Of a DNA stretch of 64,000 bases, positions 18,461 through 27,626 are shown in pieces. The DNA is taken from positions 124,001 to 188,000 of the forward strand of contig NZ_QEXV01000001.1 in the NCBI RefSeq assembly GCF_003122085.1, in the 5' to 3' direction. Position numbers and translations under genes: made by a program. The DNA comes from Marinicauda salina. GTDB taxonomy: Bacteria > Pseudomonadota > Alphaproteobacteria > Caulobacterales > Maricaulaceae. Each line of letters opens with the position of its first letter. Position 1 is the first letter of the stretch. The notes beneath the pieces are model-generated. The model was not told the DNA's origin and searched no databases. It saw nothing but the letters and a program-made list of their open reading frames with translations.

Positions 18461-19605
18461 GCCGCGCCGACCAGCCGCCGCGGCGCCCGGGCCGGCCGGC
18501 GCGTCGTCGCGGCCATGATGCGGAGGTGATCGGGCAGCGTTCCCTCGCCGCCGAGAAAGCGGGCGAGCACGTCGGCCGGCAGCGAGCGGGCGAGATGGAG
18601 AAAGAGCGTCGGCGCGGCGTCGGGATGACGCGCGATCCGGGCGAGGAAGCCCCGCTCGAGCCGGGCGGGCAGCGGCGGCGTTCCGCGCGGCGGCGTGATC
18701 GGCCGGCCGTGCTGCAGCTGCGCCGCGCTCTGCTCCGCCCAGCCCTGCAGGCGCATCAGCGCCGAGCCCGTCGCCGCGCGCATCGCCCCGGCGCCCGCCG
18801 GCGCGCGCACGATCGATCCGGTCGAGCCGCCTCCGATCGCGGGCCCGAGCGGCAGGCTCGCGCGTTCGCGTCGAATGACCCGCCAGCTGTCGCGGAAGCC
18901 CAGGCGCTGCAGGGCCGCGTCGAGATCGGCGTCGCGCGCGGCGCGGTCGGGCGAGCCCGTCGAGAATCGCACCGCCTCCACGAGCGCCCGGCGCGGCGAG
19001 AAGGGCAGGAGGTGAACGAAGCGCAGCCCGTCGAAATGACCCGCCATGTCCGTCATCAGGCCGGCCGTGTCCGGGTCGAAGACGTCGGCGTCGGCCTCGA
19101 CTTCCGCACCGGAGACGAGCTGGAGCATGGGCGCGCGCGCCATGGCGACGGGATCGCCGGGTCGCGTGTCGACGATCCGCCGGGCGCGGATGCGGCCGAG
19201 ACCGGTCTCCGCGCAGGCGTGATCGTCGCGCGCCTCGAGCGCGCCGATGCGGACGCCGTGCTCGATCGAGAAACCGGATCGTCCGGCGATGGCGTCGAAG
19301 GCGGCGTCCTGGAAATCGGCCGCGCGGACATGCTGGTAGATCAGGGCTCCCACCTCGCCCGCCGCGGCGTCGCCGTCAGCGCCGGATATCAGCCAGCGCC
19401 GCCAGCGCGCGCTCACCAGGTGCGCGAGCCCGTGGCGCTCCGGAGCCCAGAAGCACCAGCTGCGCGGATTGACGGTGCGCGGCTTCGGGTCGAGGACGCA
19501 GACGCGGAAGCGCTGCACGCTCCTCGCGATGCGCGCAGCCAACGACAGCCCGGCGACTCCGGCGCCGATGATGACGAGGTCGAAATCCGGCCGCGGCGTC
19601 CCCAT
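18457..19605 (-). CDS. crtY: Lycopene cyclase family flavoprotein
   Basis: 382-residue FAD-dependent protein resembling CrtY lycopene beta-cyclases, which form the beta-ionone rings of carotenoids. Features are an N-terminal dinucleotide site VIIGAGVAGLSLA, the SWCFW motif typical of CrtY, LLPFSPRRALVEAVRFS, and a C-terminal GAMRAATGSALMRLQ resembling the TTGYSLP region, with the usual Tyr missing. No other carotenoid gene is seen nearby, so crtY would be an orphan in this window. The exact reaction is inferred from family resemblance. AGGGAGG lies about 12 bases upstream of the ATG at 19605. Confidence 0.78.
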   Translation of the reverse strand: MGTPRPDFDLVIIGAGVAGLSLAARIARSVQRFRVCVLDPKPRTVNPRSWCFWAPERHGLAHLVSARWRRWLISGADGDAAAGEVGALIYQHVRAADFQDAAFDAIAGRSGFSIEHGVRIGALEARDDHACAETGLGRIRARRIVDTRPGDPVAMARAPMLQLVSGAEVEADADVFDPDTAGLMTDMAGHFDGLRFVHLLPFSPRRALVEAVRFSTGSPDRAARDADLDAALQRLGFRDSWRVIRRERASLPLGPAIGGGSTGSIVRAPAGAGAMRAATGSALMRLQGWAEQSAAQLQHGRPITPPRGTPPLPARLERGFLARIARHPDAAPTLFLHLARSLPADVLARFLGGEGTLPDHLRIMAATTRRPARAPRRLVGAA

Positions 19606-19659
19606 GGAGCGATCAGGCCTCCCTGCCCGCGGGCATCATAACGCCGATTCCCGCCGCGA

Positions 19660-21813
19660 TCAGCGCGCGCCGGGTCGGTAGATTTCCGCAGCCGCGGCGC
19701 GGACCGCCGCCTCGCCCATCGGCACGCGGCGGAAATCCTCGTCGGCGAAAAGCTCCATTTGGTCGGCATAGTGCGGCGAGTCGGGCCGGTTGCTGGCGCC
19801 GAACTGGTGGACCGCGCTCACGACCTGCTCGCCGTCCGCGGTCCATTCGACGAGCATGGTGAAGCCGTCGCCCTGGATCATGCGCAGCGCGCCGTCGCCG
19901 TTCGGCCGGCCATAAACCGCCCGCAGCGTGTCGGGCCCGCCCTCGAGCCCGAGGCTGCGATCGCCGCGCTCGAGCCGGTTCACCTCGCCCCAGCGCGGAT
20001 CGGCGCGGCCGTGATGCTCGACGAGCCAGTCGACGGCGGCGGGGAACGCTTCGGGGACGGAGTCGATCAGGTCGCCGTCGCCGTTCTGATAGTAGGTCAT
20101 CAGCACGGAGGCCGCGCCGCGATTGTCCGCATCGGCGCGGCGGTCCCAGCCGGCCGCGACCTCGGCGGCCGCCGCCAGATCGGGATCGGTCCACTCATGT
20201 CCGGCGATGGCGGCCTGCAGGCGCGCGGCGAGGCTGTCGGGCGCGTAGGCGTCGTCGTACTTCGCCGCGATCAGCTCCGCCCGGCTGGTCAGGCCGTCGG
20301 CGTCGTCGGCGAAGAGCCGCGTCGAACGCAGGCCGCGATTGGTCATGCGCGTCTCGATCCCGAAGGCGTCGGGATAGGCCGCCGGATCGGGGTCGTCGGG
20401 CCCGAGCGTCACCCGGAACGGGCTGTGATTGGAGTCGAGCACATAGCCCGCATCGGGCGCGATCGTGTGGGGCAGCGCGTCGAGCGGGGCGAAGCCGTCC
20501 CAGATGAGATCGGACCGGTCGCCCGGCAGCGTCCCCGACCAGTCGACCCCGTCGACGTCCGGCCGGTCGGGCATGCGCGCGACGTAATAGCGCCCGATCG
20601 ACCCGGTCCGGTCGGCGACGATGCGGTTGGTGTTGCCCATCGCGCCGATCTCGAGGGCGGCGACGAACGCGTTGAGGCTGTCGGCCTTCATCATGCGGTA
20701 GGCCTGCTCGCCGAAGCGGATGTCGCGCATGGTCGCGTAGCGGATCGCGTAGGCGCCGTCGGGCGCGCGCAGGACCGGGCCGTGCTCCGACCACTCGACG
20801 GGCCGCGTGACGCGCCAGGCGAACGGGCCCCAGAGCTGTACGGTCATCGACGCGGTCGCGCGGTCGAACTCCCGCGCTTCGCCGTCGAGCCGGTAACGCG
20901 CGCCGTCCTCGGTCAGGTCGAGCGCGTAGACGTCGATGAGATCGGGATAGTTCACCGTCGCGGCGTAGCCGAGATCGGGATTGGTCCCGAGATGCAGCGC
21001 CGGCGCGCCGGGAAACAGCCCGCCGGCGAACTCGAGCCCCTCGCGCGAGATGACATGGGCCTCGTACCAGGACAGCGGGCCCTCGACGGGCTGGTGCGAA
21101 TTGACCACGAGCCGCGTCGCGCCGTCGTCGGAGCGTTCGGGCGCGACGGCGAAGGCGTTCGAGCCCAGCGCGACGTCGGACCCCTCGCGCAGATGGACCT
21201 GCAGGGCCTGACCTTCGGCCGGGTCGCGCTCGCGCTCCGGGCTCATGATCTCGCCGACGGTCTCGCCGAAGCCGTAGAAGAGCGGGCTGAAGAAGGCCGA
21301 CAGCGCGATCACGTCCTCGCCGGTCACGGGGAACAGGTCGGGACGGGCGATCTCGTCCGGGTTGCGCGCGGCGTAGAAGTTGAGCCCGGCGGCGTAGCCC
21401 TCGGCGTAGGCGCGCGTATCTTCGCTCAGATCGGTTTCGTAGCGGGCGGCGACGTCTTGGCGGATCTTCAGGAGCTGGACGAGATAGGCGGTGCGCGCCT
21501 CCTCCTCGTCGGCGGCGAGCATCTCCGCGCCCAGCGCCGCGCGCAGCGACTCCTGGATCGTCGGGAAATCGTCCTCGGCGTGCGCCCAGGCCAGGCCGAA
21601 GGCCGCGTCGGCGTCGGTCTCGCCGATGACGCGGGGCACGCCCCAGTCGTCGCGCGCGATCTCGACATCGTAGACCGCGGCGGCCTCGATCGCCGCGGCG
21701 GGATCGAAATCGCGCGTGACCAGCGGCGTCAGGCGCAGGCCGAGCCCGAAGGCCGCGGCGAGCGCGCCCGCAAGCAATACGGCCGCGCCAATGAGAATGC
21801 CGGTTCGGGTCAT
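19660..21813 (-). CDS. Penicillin acylase family amidase (Ntn hydrolase)
   Basis: 717-residue Ntn-hydrolase precursor, normally exported and self-cleaved into two chains. The N-terminus has a hydrophobic signal/anchor (GILIGAAVLLAGALAAAFGL). The expected nucleophile is Ser218 in LGSNAFAVAPERS, which would be the first residue of the beta chain after cleavage. NSHQPVEGPLSWYEAHV and GNTNRIVADRTGSIGRYYVARMP are typical of the acylase family (penicillin, glutaryl or acyl-homoserine-lactone acylases). The substrate cannot be assigned. It diverges from argS. Confidence 0.92.
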   Translation of the reverse strand: MTRTGILIGAAVLLAGALAAAFGLGLRLTPLVTRDFDPAAAIEAAAVYDVEIARDDWGVPRVIGETDADAAFGLAWAHAEDDFPTIQESLRAALGAEMLAADEEEARTAYLVQLLKIRQDVAARYETDLSEDTRAYAEGYAAGLNFYAARNPDEIARPDLFPVTGEDVIALSAFFSPLFYGFGETVGEIMSPERERDPAEGQALQVHLREGSDVALGSNAFAVAPERSDDGATRLVVNSHQPVEGPLSWYEAHVISREGLEFAGGLFPGAPALHLGTNPDLGYAATVNYPDLIDVYALDLTEDGARYRLDGEAREFDRATASMTVQLWGPFAWRVTRPVEWSEHGPVLRAPDGAYAIRYATMRDIRFGEQAYRMMKADSLNAFVAALEIGAMGNTNRIVADRTGSIGRYYVARMPDRPDVDGVDWSGTLPGDRSDLIWDGFAPLDALPHTIAPDAGYVLDSNHSPFRVTLGPDDPDPAAYPDAFGIETRMTNRGLRSTRLFADDADGLTSRAELIAAKYDDAYAPDSLAARLQAAIAGHEWTDPDLAAAAEVAAGWDRRADADNRGAASVLMTYYQNGDGDLIDSVPEAFPAAVDWLVEHHGRADPRWGEVNRLERGDRSLGLEGGPDTLRAVYGRPNGDGALRMIQGDGFTMLVEWTADGEQVVSAVHQFGASNRPDSPHYADQMELFADEDFRRVPMGEAAVRAAAAEIYRPGAR

Positions 21814-21972
21814 CGCGCGTCCTCCATCTCAGGGGGCGAAGCCTAGCCGCGCCCCGGCCGCGGGTGAACACCATTCGCGTGGGCGCGGGCGGGACTTGAC
21901 GCGACGCGCCGCATCGCCGACCTAGGCGCCCGCGCCGGCGCCGGCGCGTCCCGCCAGAGCCCGGAGAGACCG

Positions 21973-24018
21973 GTGAACGAACTCGCCAAGCGCAATGCGG
22001 CCCTCAAGGCCGAGGTCGAGCGGTATCGCGACGCATACCTCGCCTGCCGCGCGAAAGCCGAGCCGCCGGCCTTCGCCGACTATCCCCTGCCCGCGCTCAA
22101 GGCGCGGATCACGCGGGCGCTGTCGGAGCGCCGGGGCGGGGGCGAGCTCAGCCCGCAATTCGACCTGATCGATCGCGAACAGTTCGGCGGCGACATCGCG
22201 GTGAAGTTCCCGCAGCTGCTGCGCGACGGCGGGCCGAAGGGCTTCATCGACAAGCACCTGCCCTGGATCACCGAGGTGCTCGAAGGCCCCGACTTCGCCG
22301 ACGCGATCGCCGCGGTCGAGACCAAGGGGATGTACATCAATCTCCGGCTCACGGATCGCTGGCTGCTCGAAGCGGCCTGGCGCATCTGCGAGCTGGGCGA
22401 GGATTTCGCGACGAACGACGCCGAGGGCGACGAGACGGTGCTCGTCGACTATTCCTCGCCCAACGTCGCCAAGGTGCTCCACGCCGGGCATATCCGCTCG
22501 ACCATCATCGGCCACGTGCTGTGCAACATGCACGAGGCCTGCGGGGCGGACGTCTATCGGGTCAATCATATCAACGATTTCGGCGGGTTCGGCTTCTCGC
22601 TCGAGGGCTGGCGGCGCTTCGAAGACCGCTTCCCCGCCGACATGGGCGACAATGAACGCCTGCTCGAGATCTACCGGATCCGGCGCACGGCGGAGAAATA
22701 CGCCGTCGAGGACGCCGACTTCGACGCCATCCCCGCCGCGGACAAGGCGGTCCTCGAGCGCTACTTCCCCGAAGCGGACTCCACCGGCGAGCTGATCAGC
22801 GCCTGGCACAACTTCGTGCGCGCCGCCGACGCCCGCTTCGAGAAGCTCGAGGCCGGCGACGCCGAAGAGGTCGCGCTCTGGGCGAAGATGGTCGAGTGGT
22901 CGCTCGCCGATTTCGAGGCCTTCTACGACGCCCTCGACATCCATATCGACCTGGTGCTCGGCGAGAGCTTCTATTTCCAGGCCGGCGAGCGCGTGGTCGA
23001 CGCCTGCCTGGAGGCGGGAACCGCCGTCCTGTTCGATCGCGCGCGCGCCGACGCCGAGATCGCGAAACTCGACGCCCGCGTCGAGGCCGAAAAGATGAAG
23101 CCGGAAGAGCGCGACAAGCGCGCCGCGGCGATCGAGAAGGATATCGGCGCGGTCGTCGCGCTGCTGCCCGACGGCGAGCGCATGGTCGTGCGCCGCGCCG
23201 ACGGCCGGTCGATCTACGCCACCCGCGATATCGGCGCGATCGCGCTTCGAAAGGAACTCTTCGCGCCGAGCCGCATGACCTATGTCGTCGGCCAGGAGCA
23301 GCGGGTGCATTTCGAGCGCCTGTTCAAGGCCGCCGAGGCGCTCGGCCTGGTCGAGCCCGGCGAGATCGACTTCACCCATCTCTGGTTCGGCTTCTATGTC
23401 GACGCCGAGACGGGCAAGAAGCTGTCGAGCCGCGACACGGTGGCCAACGTCAATCACCTGCTCGCCGAGTCGGTGGCGTATTTCCGCGCCAAGTACGACG
23501 AACGCGATGACCAGACGCCCGAGGAGGTCGACCACGCCGCCCAGCAGCTCGCCGTGGGCTCGCTGGTGTTCAACGATCTCAAGCAGGACGTGAAGGGTTC
23601 CGTCGAGATCGCGACGAGCGATCTCCAGGCCACCATCGAGAGCTTCGAGAAGTCCGGCGGCGCCTACATGGTCTACTCGGCCTGCCGGGCGCGCTCGATC
23701 CTGAGGAAGTGGGGAAAGGCGCCGGTTCCGGCCTCCGAGGTCGCGGATTTCGAGATCGACGCCCAGGAAGCCGCGCTCATCCTCAAGCTCCAGACCATCC
23801 CGGAGAAGCTCGCCGCCGCCGCCGGCCAGGCCAACCCGGTCGTGCTGGTGCGCCATCTCCTCGAGACGGCGGGGATCTACAATTCCTACTACATGCGCGC
23901 GCCGGTGATCTCGGGCGGCGAGGCGAACCCGTCGCGGCTGATCATCACCCAGGCCGTCCAGGTCGCGCTGACCAATGCGCTCAAGATCTGCCACATCGAG
24001 TGCCCGCCGAAGATTTAG
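21973..24018 (+). CDS. argS: Arginyl-tRNA synthetase
   Basis: Class I aminoacyl-tRNA synthetase charging tRNA-Arg. It shows the ArgS-specific VDYSSPNVAKVLHAGHIRST, where HAGH is the HIGH motif, then VNHINDFGGFG, TRDIGAIA, YVVGQEQRVHFE and a KMSKS equivalent KKLSSRDT. A C-terminal DALR-type anticodon domain ends ALTNALKICHIECPPKI. At 681 residues it is roughly 100 longer than most ArgS; the extra length includes a charged helical segment around residues 350-380. It is followed 85 bases later by proS. Confidence 0.93.
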   Translation: MNELAKRNAALKAEVERYRDAYLACRAKAEPPAFADYPLPALKARITRALSERRGGGELSPQFDLIDREQFGGDIAVKFPQLLRDGGPKGFIDKHLPWITEVLEGPDFADAIAAVETKGMYINLRLTDRWLLEAAWRICELGEDFATNDAEGDETVLVDYSSPNVAKVLHAGHIRSTIIGHVLCNMHEACGADVYRVNHINDFGGFGFSLEGWRRFEDRFPADMGDNERLLEIYRIRRTAEKYAVEDADFDAIPAADKAVLERYFPEADSTGELISAWHNFVRAADARFEKLEAGDAEEVALWAKMVEWSLADFEAFYDALDIHIDLVLGESFYFQAGERVVDACLEAGTAVLFDRARADAEIAKLDARVEAEKMKPEERDKRAAAIEKDIGAVVALLPDGERMVVRRADGRSIYATRDIGAIALRKELFAPSRMTYVVGQEQRVHFERLFKAAEALGLVEPGEIDFTHLWFGFYVDAETGKKLSSRDTVANVNHLLAESVAYFRAKYDERDDQTPEEVDHAAQQLAVGSLVFNDLKQDVKGSVEIATSDLQATIESFEKSGGAYMVYSACRARSILRKWGKAPVPASEVADFEIDAQEAALILKLQTIPEKLAAAAGQANPVVLVRHLLETAGIYNSYYMRAPVISGGEANPSRLIITQAVQVALTNALKICHIECPPKI

Positions 24019-24103
24019 GGCCTTGGCCGGGCTTTCGCGGACCGGGCGTTTGCGCCTATAGCTGGGCCGACAGGATTTCCGCATCGCACAAGGGAAACGC
24101 CCC

Positions 24104-25630
24104 GTGTCGAAGAACGCGCTCGACGTCCGCCAGGAAGACAATTTCGCCGACTGGTACCAGGCCGCGGTCCGGGGCGGCGAGCTCGCCGAGGAATCCGGCG
24201 TGCGCGGCTGCATGATCATCAAGCCGTGGGGCTTCGGGATCTGGGAGCGGCTCAAGTCCGCGATGGACGCCGAGATCGTCGCCCACGGCGTGGAGAACTG
24301 CTACTTCCCCCTGCTCATCCCGCTGAAGCATTTCGAGCAGGAGGCCCAGCACGTCGAGGGCTTCGCCAAGGAGATGGCGGTGGTCACCCATCACCGCCTG
24401 TCGATGATCGACGGCAAGCTGCAGCCCGATCCCGACGCCAAGCTCGAAGAGCCGCTGATCATCCGGCCGACATCGGAGACCATCATCGGCTCGGCGATGA
24501 GCCGCTGGATCCGCAGCTATCGCGACCTGCCGCTGAAGCTCAACCAGTGGGCCAACGTGATGCGCTGGGAGATGCGCCCGCGCCTGTTCCTGCGCACGTC
24601 CGAGTTTCTCTGGCAGGAAGGCCACACCGCCCACGCCACGCGCGAAGAGGCCGAGGCCGAGACCGCCGCGATGCTGGCGATGTACAAGAAGGTCGTCGAG
24701 GAGACCCTCGCCCTGCCCGTCATCGACGGCGTGAAGCCCGAGCACGAGCGCTTCCCCGGCGCGGTCGACACGCTGTCGATCGAGGCGATGATGCGCGACG
24801 GCAAGGCGCTGCAGGCGGGCACCTCGCACTATCTCGGGACCAATTTCGCCAAGGCCCAGAACATCCAGTTCCAGGACAGCGACGGCGAGTGGCGCTACGC
24901 CCACACCACCAGCTGGGGCAGCTCGACCCGGCTCGTGGGCGCGCTGGTGATGACCCACGGCGACAATGACGGGCTCAGGCTGCCGCCGCGCGCCGCGCCG
25001 AGCCAGATCGTCATCATCCCGATGCTCAAGGGCGGCGACCAGGACGAGGCGCTATTGGAGTATTGCCGCGACCTCGCGCGGCGCCTGAGCGCCGGCCAGG
25101 CCTTCGGCGAGCCGCTGCGCGTGCGCCTCGACGATCGGCCGGAACGCGCCCAGATCAAGCGCTGGGACTGGGTCAGGAAGGGCGCGCCGGTGATCTGCGA
25201 GATCGGCGCGCGCGACATGGAGCACGGCGCGGTGAGCTTCCTCAGGCGCGACCAGCTGCGCCTCGACGGCGGCAAGCCGAACGTCCGCTCCGAGCCGATC
25301 GACATGTTCGCCGACAACGCCGGCGACATCTGCGAGAACATCCAGCAGGCGCTCTACGACCAGGCCGAGACCTTCCTGCGCTCGAACATCGTCGACGACT
25401 TCGCCTCGCTGGAAGAGGTCGAGGCGCTGTTCGCCGAGGACGGAGCGAAATGGGCGCGCATCCCCTGGGCGCGCCCGACGGGCGCCGAGCTCGACGCCTT
25501 CGTCGAGCGGCTCAAGGCCTCCAAGCTCACCGTGCGCAACGCGCCGTTCGAGCAGGGCGAGGTCGCCGGAAAGTGCCTGGTGACCGGCCGCGAGGCCGTC
25601 GAGAACATCCTCATCGCCAGGGCGTACTGA
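24104..25630 (+). CDS. proS: Prolyl-tRNA synthetase, archaeal/eukaryal-like (ProS type 3)
   Basis: Class II synthetase charging tRNA-Pro. Type 3 features are RGCMIIKPWGFGIWE near the N-terminus, RPTSETIIGSAMSRW, the motif 2 region NVMRWEMRPRLFLRTSEFLWQEGH and a C-terminal Tyr. The 508-residue protein runs without the large INS editing insertion that bacterial-type ProRS carries between motifs 2 and 3. It would therefore need trans editing of mischarged Ala-tRNA-Pro, which the protein at 34433 probably supplies. The start is GTG at 24104 with AAGGG about nine bases upstream. Confidence 0.95.
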   Translation: MSKNALDVRQEDNFADWYQAAVRGGELAEESGVRGCMIIKPWGFGIWERLKSAMDAEIVAHGVENCYFPLLIPLKHFEQEAQHVEGFAKEMAVVTHHRLSMIDGKLQPDPDAKLEEPLIIRPTSETIIGSAMSRWIRSYRDLPLKLNQWANVMRWEMRPRLFLRTSEFLWQEGHTAHATREEAEAETAAMLAMYKKVVEETLALPVIDGVKPEHERFPGAVDTLSIEAMMRDGKALQAGTSHYLGTNFAKAQNIQFQDSDGEWRYAHTTSWGSSTRLVGALVMTHGDNDGLRLPPRAAPSQIVIIPMLKGGDQDEALLEYCRDLARRLSAGQAFGEPLRVRLDDRPERAQIKRWDWVRKGAPVICEIGARDMEHGAVSFLRRDQLRLDGGKPNVRSEPIDMFADNAGDICENIQQALYDQAETFLRSNIVDDFASLEEVEALFAEDGAKWARIPWARPTGAELDAFVERLKASKLTVRNAPFEQGEVAGKCLVTGREAVENILIARAY

Positions 25631-25634
25631 GCCC

Positions 25635-25778
25635 GGGCCGGACGCTGTACTTTCGCGATTCCCGTGTCATCCCGGAAGCCCGCAGGGCTATCCGGGACCT
25701 ACCGACAACGCGTCCCGATATAGGCTCGCGAGTCCGGCAGGTCCCGGCTCTCCCTCCGGTCGGCCGGGATGACAAGGA
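25635..25778 (+). repeat. 144-bp palindromic intergenic repeat, copy A
   Basis: Begins four bases after the proS stop and is about 92% identical (11 differences in 144 by hand count) to the element at 27818-27961 in the same orientation. It contains an outer inverted repeat GTCATCCCGG (25666-25675) / CCGGGATGAC (25764-25773) and an inner hairpin TCCCGGA-AGCCC-GCA-GGGCT-A-TCCGGGA at 25670-25697. There is no coding capacity or transposase. The hairpins could also act as a proS terminator. Confidence 0.9.
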
Positions 25779-25847
25779 ATTCCGCGCGTCCTCGCCGCTC
25801 TCGCGCCTGGGGGCGAGGGGAGGCGCGCGCCTTCGCTCATTCGGTTC

Positions 25848-25927
25848 GGCCCTTGGACTTGATCCAAGGGCCCAGGCTGGAGCGCGCGACGAATGCTCAC
25901 TGGGTCCTTGGGTCAAGCCCAAGGACC
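25848..25927 (+). repeat. Double-palindrome element, related to 45676-45738
   Basis: Two perfect 10-bp hairpins: GGCCCTTGGA-CTTGA-TCCAAGGGCC (25848-25872) and GGTCCTTGGG-TCAAG-CCCAAGGACC (25903-25927). The same first hairpin stem occurs at 45714-45738, and the two elements match when one is reverse-complemented. The whole stretch 25631-26199 (569 bases) contains only such repeats, including hairpins near 25983-26002, 26054-26064 and 26149-26166; I see no gene in it. Confidence 0.8.
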
Positions 25928-26199
25928 GAGCGATGAAACCTTGTTCACGCCGCCCTTTCACCGCTGGCGCGTTTTCCTGACCCCGGATCGGCGTCCGGGG
26001 TGAACTCCAGTCAGGACGCAGAACTCCAGAGGCGCGGTCCGTCATCTCTGGGCCCCAGCTTTCGCTGGGGAAACACGAAACAATGGCTTGGCTTGAGACG
26101 GGCCCGAATAGCTGGAAACGCCGCCCGTCCTCGCCCCGGACTTGCCCGCCCCCGCAGAAGCGGGGGACCCGGAACCCCCGCGCCCGGCCAACCCTCGAG

Positions 26200-26783
26200 G
26201 TCGGCCCCATCGGCTACGCCGATCAGATGAACCTGTACGTGTATGTTGGGAATGACCCACTCAACGCGACGGATCCGAGTGGGGAGGACTCATTTGTGGT
26301 GTTTCGCCGAACACCTGGTGACGGGCGTCATGCTTTCATTGTGGTCACTGACGAAAATGGAAATGTTGCTCAGTAATACTCGTACGGACCTCAGAATGAG
26401 GGGGAGTTGAGAAACCCTGGCAGTTGGTAGGTGTTGGTGACGACCCAGGGAGTGATACTGGTCGAGACGATGCCGCAGCGTGGCAAGATCGAGACGAACG
26501 CCGCGATGTGACGGTAGAAAATCTGACGGATATGGGCATCGCTGACGAAGAGGTTATCGCCGCAGGTGAAGCGATGAACGAGCAACTTGGGACCCGTGAT
26601 CAGCCAGGCGACACGCCTTATCAGGTATTTCCACGGATAATGCCTGGTGAAGGCTGCAACAGCAACTGCGCCGGGGCAGGTGTGGTAGAGGGTGCGCAAG
26701 AAGGCGCAAGCAGAGACATCAACCCGCCGGTCAGAACGCCGGGCTGGCGCGACCCTATTGAAATTGACGAGCGAGAAGAGTGA
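26200..26783 (+). pseudogene. Decayed RHS/YD-repeat protein C-terminus
   Basis: The frame beginning near 26200 reads GPIGYADQMNLYVYVGNDP then LNATDPSGED, the highly conserved end of the RHS repeat-associated core, after which polymorphic C-terminal toxin domains begin. The N-terminal body of the RHS protein is absent: upstream sequence is repeats. The variable tail starts RRTPGDGRHAFIVVTDENGN, then meets an in-frame TAA (26374-26376). Reading through gives YSYGPQNEGELRNPGSW, another stop at 26428, and an apparent frameshift near 26415-26424. A second frame then continues VGVGDDPGSDTGRDDAAAW to EGCNSNCAGAGVV and ends at 26783. It is therefore a multiply broken remnant. The tail's fold is not identified. 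Confidence 0.8.
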
Positions 26784-26854
26784 CGATTTTTTAGCGCCAT
26801 ACAGGCAGAAAATCGACTGAATTCTGAACGTGTTGGATTAAGGAGGGTTCAAAT

Positions 26855-27271
26855 ATGGGTGTGATCAGAGAGCGATCCTTTCTCAGTTTCAACAGGCATC
26901 ACTATCAAGTTTTGGTCGGAATCATATTTGGGTTAGTGGTAATGGGATGCGCGCCTCGGCCTAGCCCAATCCCTCAGGGCGCCAATAAGTATTGGTATGG
27001 AAACATTATTTCAGGTGAGAAATTCAGCATTCAAATTGGCGATAATTACAGTTCAGCTATAGCGATTTTGGAAGGAGGTGGATTTCGTGCGGGCAGCATA
27101 TTTTCATGCTCTGAAAATAATGGAGTTATTTTTAACTGCTCGTCAGATTCGCAAGAAGTTGTTCCGCTTCGCCTAAGGCGTTTTGGCAAAGATGGAAGCG
27201 TATTTTTGGTCACTGATGAGGACAGAGTGGTGCAAATAGTCTGGTCCTTCTCTCCTGTCCGGTTGCCATAG
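26855..27271 (+). CDS. Small AT-rich lipoprotein, possible orphan immunity protein
   Basis: 138-residue predicted lipoprotein not recognised from any family. A basic N-region and hydrophobic stretch (VLVGIIFGLVVMGC) end in a lipobox with Cys32. The mature part is short and soluble-looking, with two further cysteines in SIFSCSENNGVIFNCSSDS and a C-terminal RVVQIVWSFSPVRLP. The start is strongly supported by AAGGAGGG seven bases before the ATG. By eye its GC content is in the 40s percent, far below the surrounding genes, which suggests horizontal origin. It lies 71 bases after the RHS remnant, the usual place for a cognate immunity gene; that role is inference. Confidence 0.72.
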   Translation: MGVIRERSFLSFNRHHYQVLVGIIFGLVVMGCAPRPSPIPQGANKYWYGNIISGEKFSIQIGDNYSSAIAILEGGGFRAGSIFSCSENNGVIFNCSSDSQEVVPLRLRRFGKDGSVFLVTDEDRVVQIVWSFSPVRLP

Positions 27272-27340
27272 CTGGTGACATCGCGATAAGAAAAGTGAAA
27301 ATAAAGTGTACTATTATTCTGCTATCTAGTCTATATAATT

Positions 27341-27509
27341 ATGATACGTCGAGTTAGTCTTTATCGTCACCATTGTTGCTAGTTCGAATGCGTCATGTGG
27401 GGTGTTTGAGCTAACCGAATTGTTATGCATTGAAGATTGCGAATCCAAAACAGGTGTCGATCGGTGTATTGGAAACGTTTTTGCAGCAGATTTATTCACT
27501 CGCTACTAA
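27341..27509 (+). pseudogene. Candidate frameshifted secretory mini-gene
   Basis: In the AT-rich gap 27272-27626, an ATG at 27341 begins MIRRVSL and stops early. A one-base shift near 27356-27365 joins it to an open frame FIVTIVASSNASCGVFELTE, then LLCIEDCESK and so on to a TAA at 27507-27509. The joined product would look like a basic N-region, a hydrophobic signal core and a short Cys-rich mature peptide. There is no clear ribosome binding site. 169 bases equals a whole number of codons plus one, consistent with one inserted base. The rest of this 355-base gap shows nothing else. Confidence 0.35.
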
Positions 27510-27626
27510 ATAACGCACTCAGCGAAAGCTGTTTCTCAATACAGTACGGCCTCGTTGATTGGGCTGGCCGAACGGGCTATGGAAGAATGTGCGCACGCTA
27601 AGTTTGTGATTCACAGGAAGCGCACG

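Noticed and set aside
25635-25778. Insertion sequence end
   Set aside because: The element has inverted ends but no transposase and only 144 bp; it fits a REP/MITE-like intergenic repeat better.
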